NCBI GenBank assembly: GCA_027484495.1
Contig: JAIXSW010000454.1
Coordinates: 1 to 8,586 of the forward strand
Direction of reading: 5' to 3'
Source: Gammaproteobacteria bacterium
Lineage (GTDB): Bacteria > Pseudomonadota > Gammaproteobacteria > Enterobacterales > Alteromonadaceae
Length of the DNA stretch: 8,586 bases
Shown here: positions 7,289 through 8,586 of the stretch, in pieces
Numbering within the stretch: the stretch's first letter is position 1
Layout: every line of letters begins with the position of its first letter
Notes under the pieces: generated by a model
What the model saw: the letters and a program-made list of their open reading frames with translations, nothing else
Databases searched by the model: none
Told to the model about the DNA's origin: nothing
Program-made: the position numbers and the translations under genes

Positions 7289-7732
7289 TCAGGCGCTACT
7301 ACTTAGTACCTGCCAACGCTGCACAGTGCCAATGGCAAACAAAGTACCGATGGTCAGACAAATCAAAGAACTAACCCACCAGAAAGTCAGTGAATTTTCC
7401 GGAAATCTGGGCATCAGCCAAGCAAATGCCAATCCACGCAATAAAAACACGGCGCTAATCAAGACCAAGGCAATTCTGGTCAGTGGCAATCCGGCCAAGA
7501 CGCCAGCGCCGGCCAGCGCATAAGCCGCCCAGATCAGCAGCACCGCGGTGATGCCGGCCGTGACCACCGTCGGATACCACAGCTTTTTTTCCGCCATCTG
7601 CGCCATCGCCTCACCGGCGCCAAAAAACCGGTACCAGTCAGCGCCAAAAAGGATACAGCCGGCATGTGCGAGCGCGGCCAACACACAACAAACCGCGGCA
7701 GCAATCAGGTATCTATTTTGTTCCAGTTCCAT
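7289..7732 (-). CDS. Small four-helix inner membrane protein, function unknown
   Basis: This 147-residue protein has four predicted membrane helices at about 8-29, 53-74, 85-106 and 115-136, with short loops. A conserved-looking loop after helix 1 (HAGCILFGADWYRFFGAGE) is the most distinctive part and resembles hypothetical proteins I recall from proteobacteria. No enzymatic motif is visible. AAGGA lies 6 bases before the ATG at 7732, which supports this start. It sits 84 bases after the stop of the preceding small membrane protein gene and 90 before the GFA gene, all on the minus strand. Function and partners are unknown. Confidence 0.82.
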   Translation of the reverse strand: MELEQNRYLIAAAVCCVLAALAHAGCILFGADWYRFFGAGEAMAQMAEKKLWYPTVVTAGITAVLLIWAAYALAGAGVLAGLPLTRIALVLISAVFLLRGLAFAWLMPRFPENSLTFWWVSSLICLTIGTLFAIGTVQRWQVLSSSA

Positions 7733-7816
7733 TCGCTATCCTTTGATGCGGCACTTTGATGTTGCTTTTTGCTGGGGTCCTGACATCTGGCGATCATCTA
7801 ACGGCGCGCTGAAGTA

Positions 7817-8209
7817 CTAGTCACCCACCGTCATTGCCGCCTGTGATGGTTGCGCCTGAGCTGAAGAAGACTGACGATCAGCGCCATTTTGCTGTCTTGT
7901 TGCCAGCTGATGCTGCATGATCCGAAACAGCAAATCTATCCGCCGGTTGGTTCTTCTTCGCTCCGCAATGGCAATACCACACACCACGAAATAGGCACTC
8001 GAAGCCCACTGTAAGATTAACAGTGTTTGTGTATCGACCAGGGCGAATTGATGGCACAGCAGCAACGCCAGCACCACCAATACGAACTGCACTATGTCAC
8101 TGACCTGCACATACGGTGAACCAAGCTGCTGATATTCATCCAATAACTTCTGCTGATGCAGCATTTCTTTATATTCCAGACTGGCTTTGGCCTGACTTGC
8201 ATTATCCAT
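7817..8209 (-). CDS. Small two-helix membrane protein with helical N-terminus, function unknown
   Basis: This 130-residue protein has no family I can name. Residues 5-30 are a polar, probably coiled helix (KASLEYKEMLHQQKLLDEYQ, split here). Two membrane helices follow at about 38-58 and 62-83, joined by a very short turn. Next comes a strongly basic stretch (RRRTNRR at about 84-90), which puts that side in the cytoplasm, so both ends are probably cytoplasmic. The tail from about 105 is Q/S/A-rich and likely disordered. GGGAGA ends 5 bases before the ATG at 8209, a good ribosome binding site. It starts 26 bases after the M20 peptidase stop, so the two are probably co-transcribed. Confidence 0.78.
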   Translation of the reverse strand: MDNASQAKASLEYKEMLHQQKLLDEYQQLGSPYVQVSDIVQFVLVVLALLLCHQFALVDTQTLLILQWASSAYFVVCGIAIAERRRTNRRIDLLFRIMQHQLATRQQNGADRQSSSAQAQPSQAAMTVGD

Positions 8210-8235
8210 GTTGTTCTCCCTGAACGACCGTTGAT

Positions 8236-8586
8236 TTAATAAGGCGTGCGCAGCAGGCGCAATAAGGTTTGCATCCCATCGACGTAATGACCGATACGCA
8301 GATTTTCATCAAAGCTGTGCTGATTGTTGTCGGCATTGACCAGCGGCAGGATGACAAAAGGCAGCTGCAGCGCACTGACCAGCTGTTCAGTTGGCAAGCT
8401 ACCGCCCATCATCCGCACTCGCACCACTGAATTGCTGTCCTGTTGCAGCACAGCGTAAACCCACTTGCCAAGCTGAGAATCCATCGGCGTGCGCGCCGCA
8501 TCACCACCGGCGCCAGGGGTCAATGACGCGATTTTGTTGTGCGTGGCACGCTCGGTGTCGGTCGGTTCGCCTTTACTTAAATACCA
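8236..8586 (-). CDS. M20-family metallopeptidase, C-terminal part (cut by window edge)
   Basis: Only the last 116 residues are in the window; the minus-strand frame is open to base 8586 and the gene continues beyond it. The visible part is the C-terminal end of an M20 zinc peptidase (dipeptidase/carboxypeptidase type). MMGGSLPTEQLVSALQLPFV and NADNNQHSFDENLR are the family's closing motifs, and the His in NNQHS is expected to be a metal ligand at the di-zinc site. DAARTPMDS, just upstream, also fits family members. The TTG at 8523 is not a real start, because homologous sequence runs in frame upstream of it. Localisation cannot be judged without the N-terminus. It is probably the first gene of a minus-strand run, with the next start 26 bases after its stop. 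Confidence 0.9.
   Translation of the reverse strand, partial: WYLSKGEPTDTERATHNKIASLTPGAGGDAARTPMDSQLGKWVYAVLQQDSNSVVRVRMMGGSLPTEQLVSALQLPFVILPLVNADNNQHSFDENLRIGHYVDGMQTLLRLLRTPY

Noticed and set aside
8236..8523. A complete 95-residue gene starting at TTG 8523
   Set aside because: The frame stays open to the window edge and the upstream residues read as M20 peptidase, so this is the tail of a larger gene.
1..8586. Mobile elements, CRISPR arrays, tRNA or rRNA genes, toxin-antitoxin or defence systems
   Set aside because: I saw no transposase, integrase, regularly spaced repeats, RNA gene signatures or defence-type domains in the window.

Overview
The window looks like an ordinary chromosomal stretch from a gammaproteobacterium. 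The evidence is protein style: a YtcJ-type lipoprotein amidohydrolase, a proteobacterial KatG, a GFA-family protein and an M20 peptidase with the NADNNQHSFDENLR signature. The moderate GC and gene mix would fit the Alteromonadales or a Rheinheimera-like lineage, but that placement is an impression. I see no mobile element, CRISPR array, tRNA, rRNA or phage gene.

Left part (1-2743): a plus-strand amidohydrolase lipoprotein gene (145-1857) runs convergently into a minus-strand LysR-type regulator gene (1820-2743), and their 3' ends overlap by 38 bases. A non-coding gap of 384 bases (2744-3127) follows. It holds a strong hairpin terminator that works in both directions.

Middle part (3128-6766): katG, the bifunctional catalase-peroxidase, lies on the minus strand with all catalytic residues in place. 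Its likely start is 5314, inside the longest open frame. Divergent from it is a gene for a secreted protein of unknown function with propeller-like repeats. Its likely start is a GTG at 5582, which gives a clean signal peptide. The 267 bases between the two starts carry an AT-rich inverted repeat that could be an operator for either gene.

Right part (6785-8586): four minus-strand genes. In transcription order they are the 3' end of an M20-family peptidase gene (cut by the window edge), a small two-helix membrane protein with a coiled N-terminus, a four-helix membrane protein, and a GFA-family zinc protein. Spacings of 26, 84 and 90 bases allow co-transcription but do not prove it.

The genes do not form one obvious pathway. 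KatG removes hydrogen peroxide in the cytoplasm. The amidohydrolase and the propeller-like protein act outside the cytoplasm. The M20 and GFA proteins are general metabolic enzymes. I found no convincing new multi-gene system. The most useful observations are two start-site corrections, one operator-like repeat, a possible plus-strand small transcript ending at 3110, and three uncharacterised proteins.
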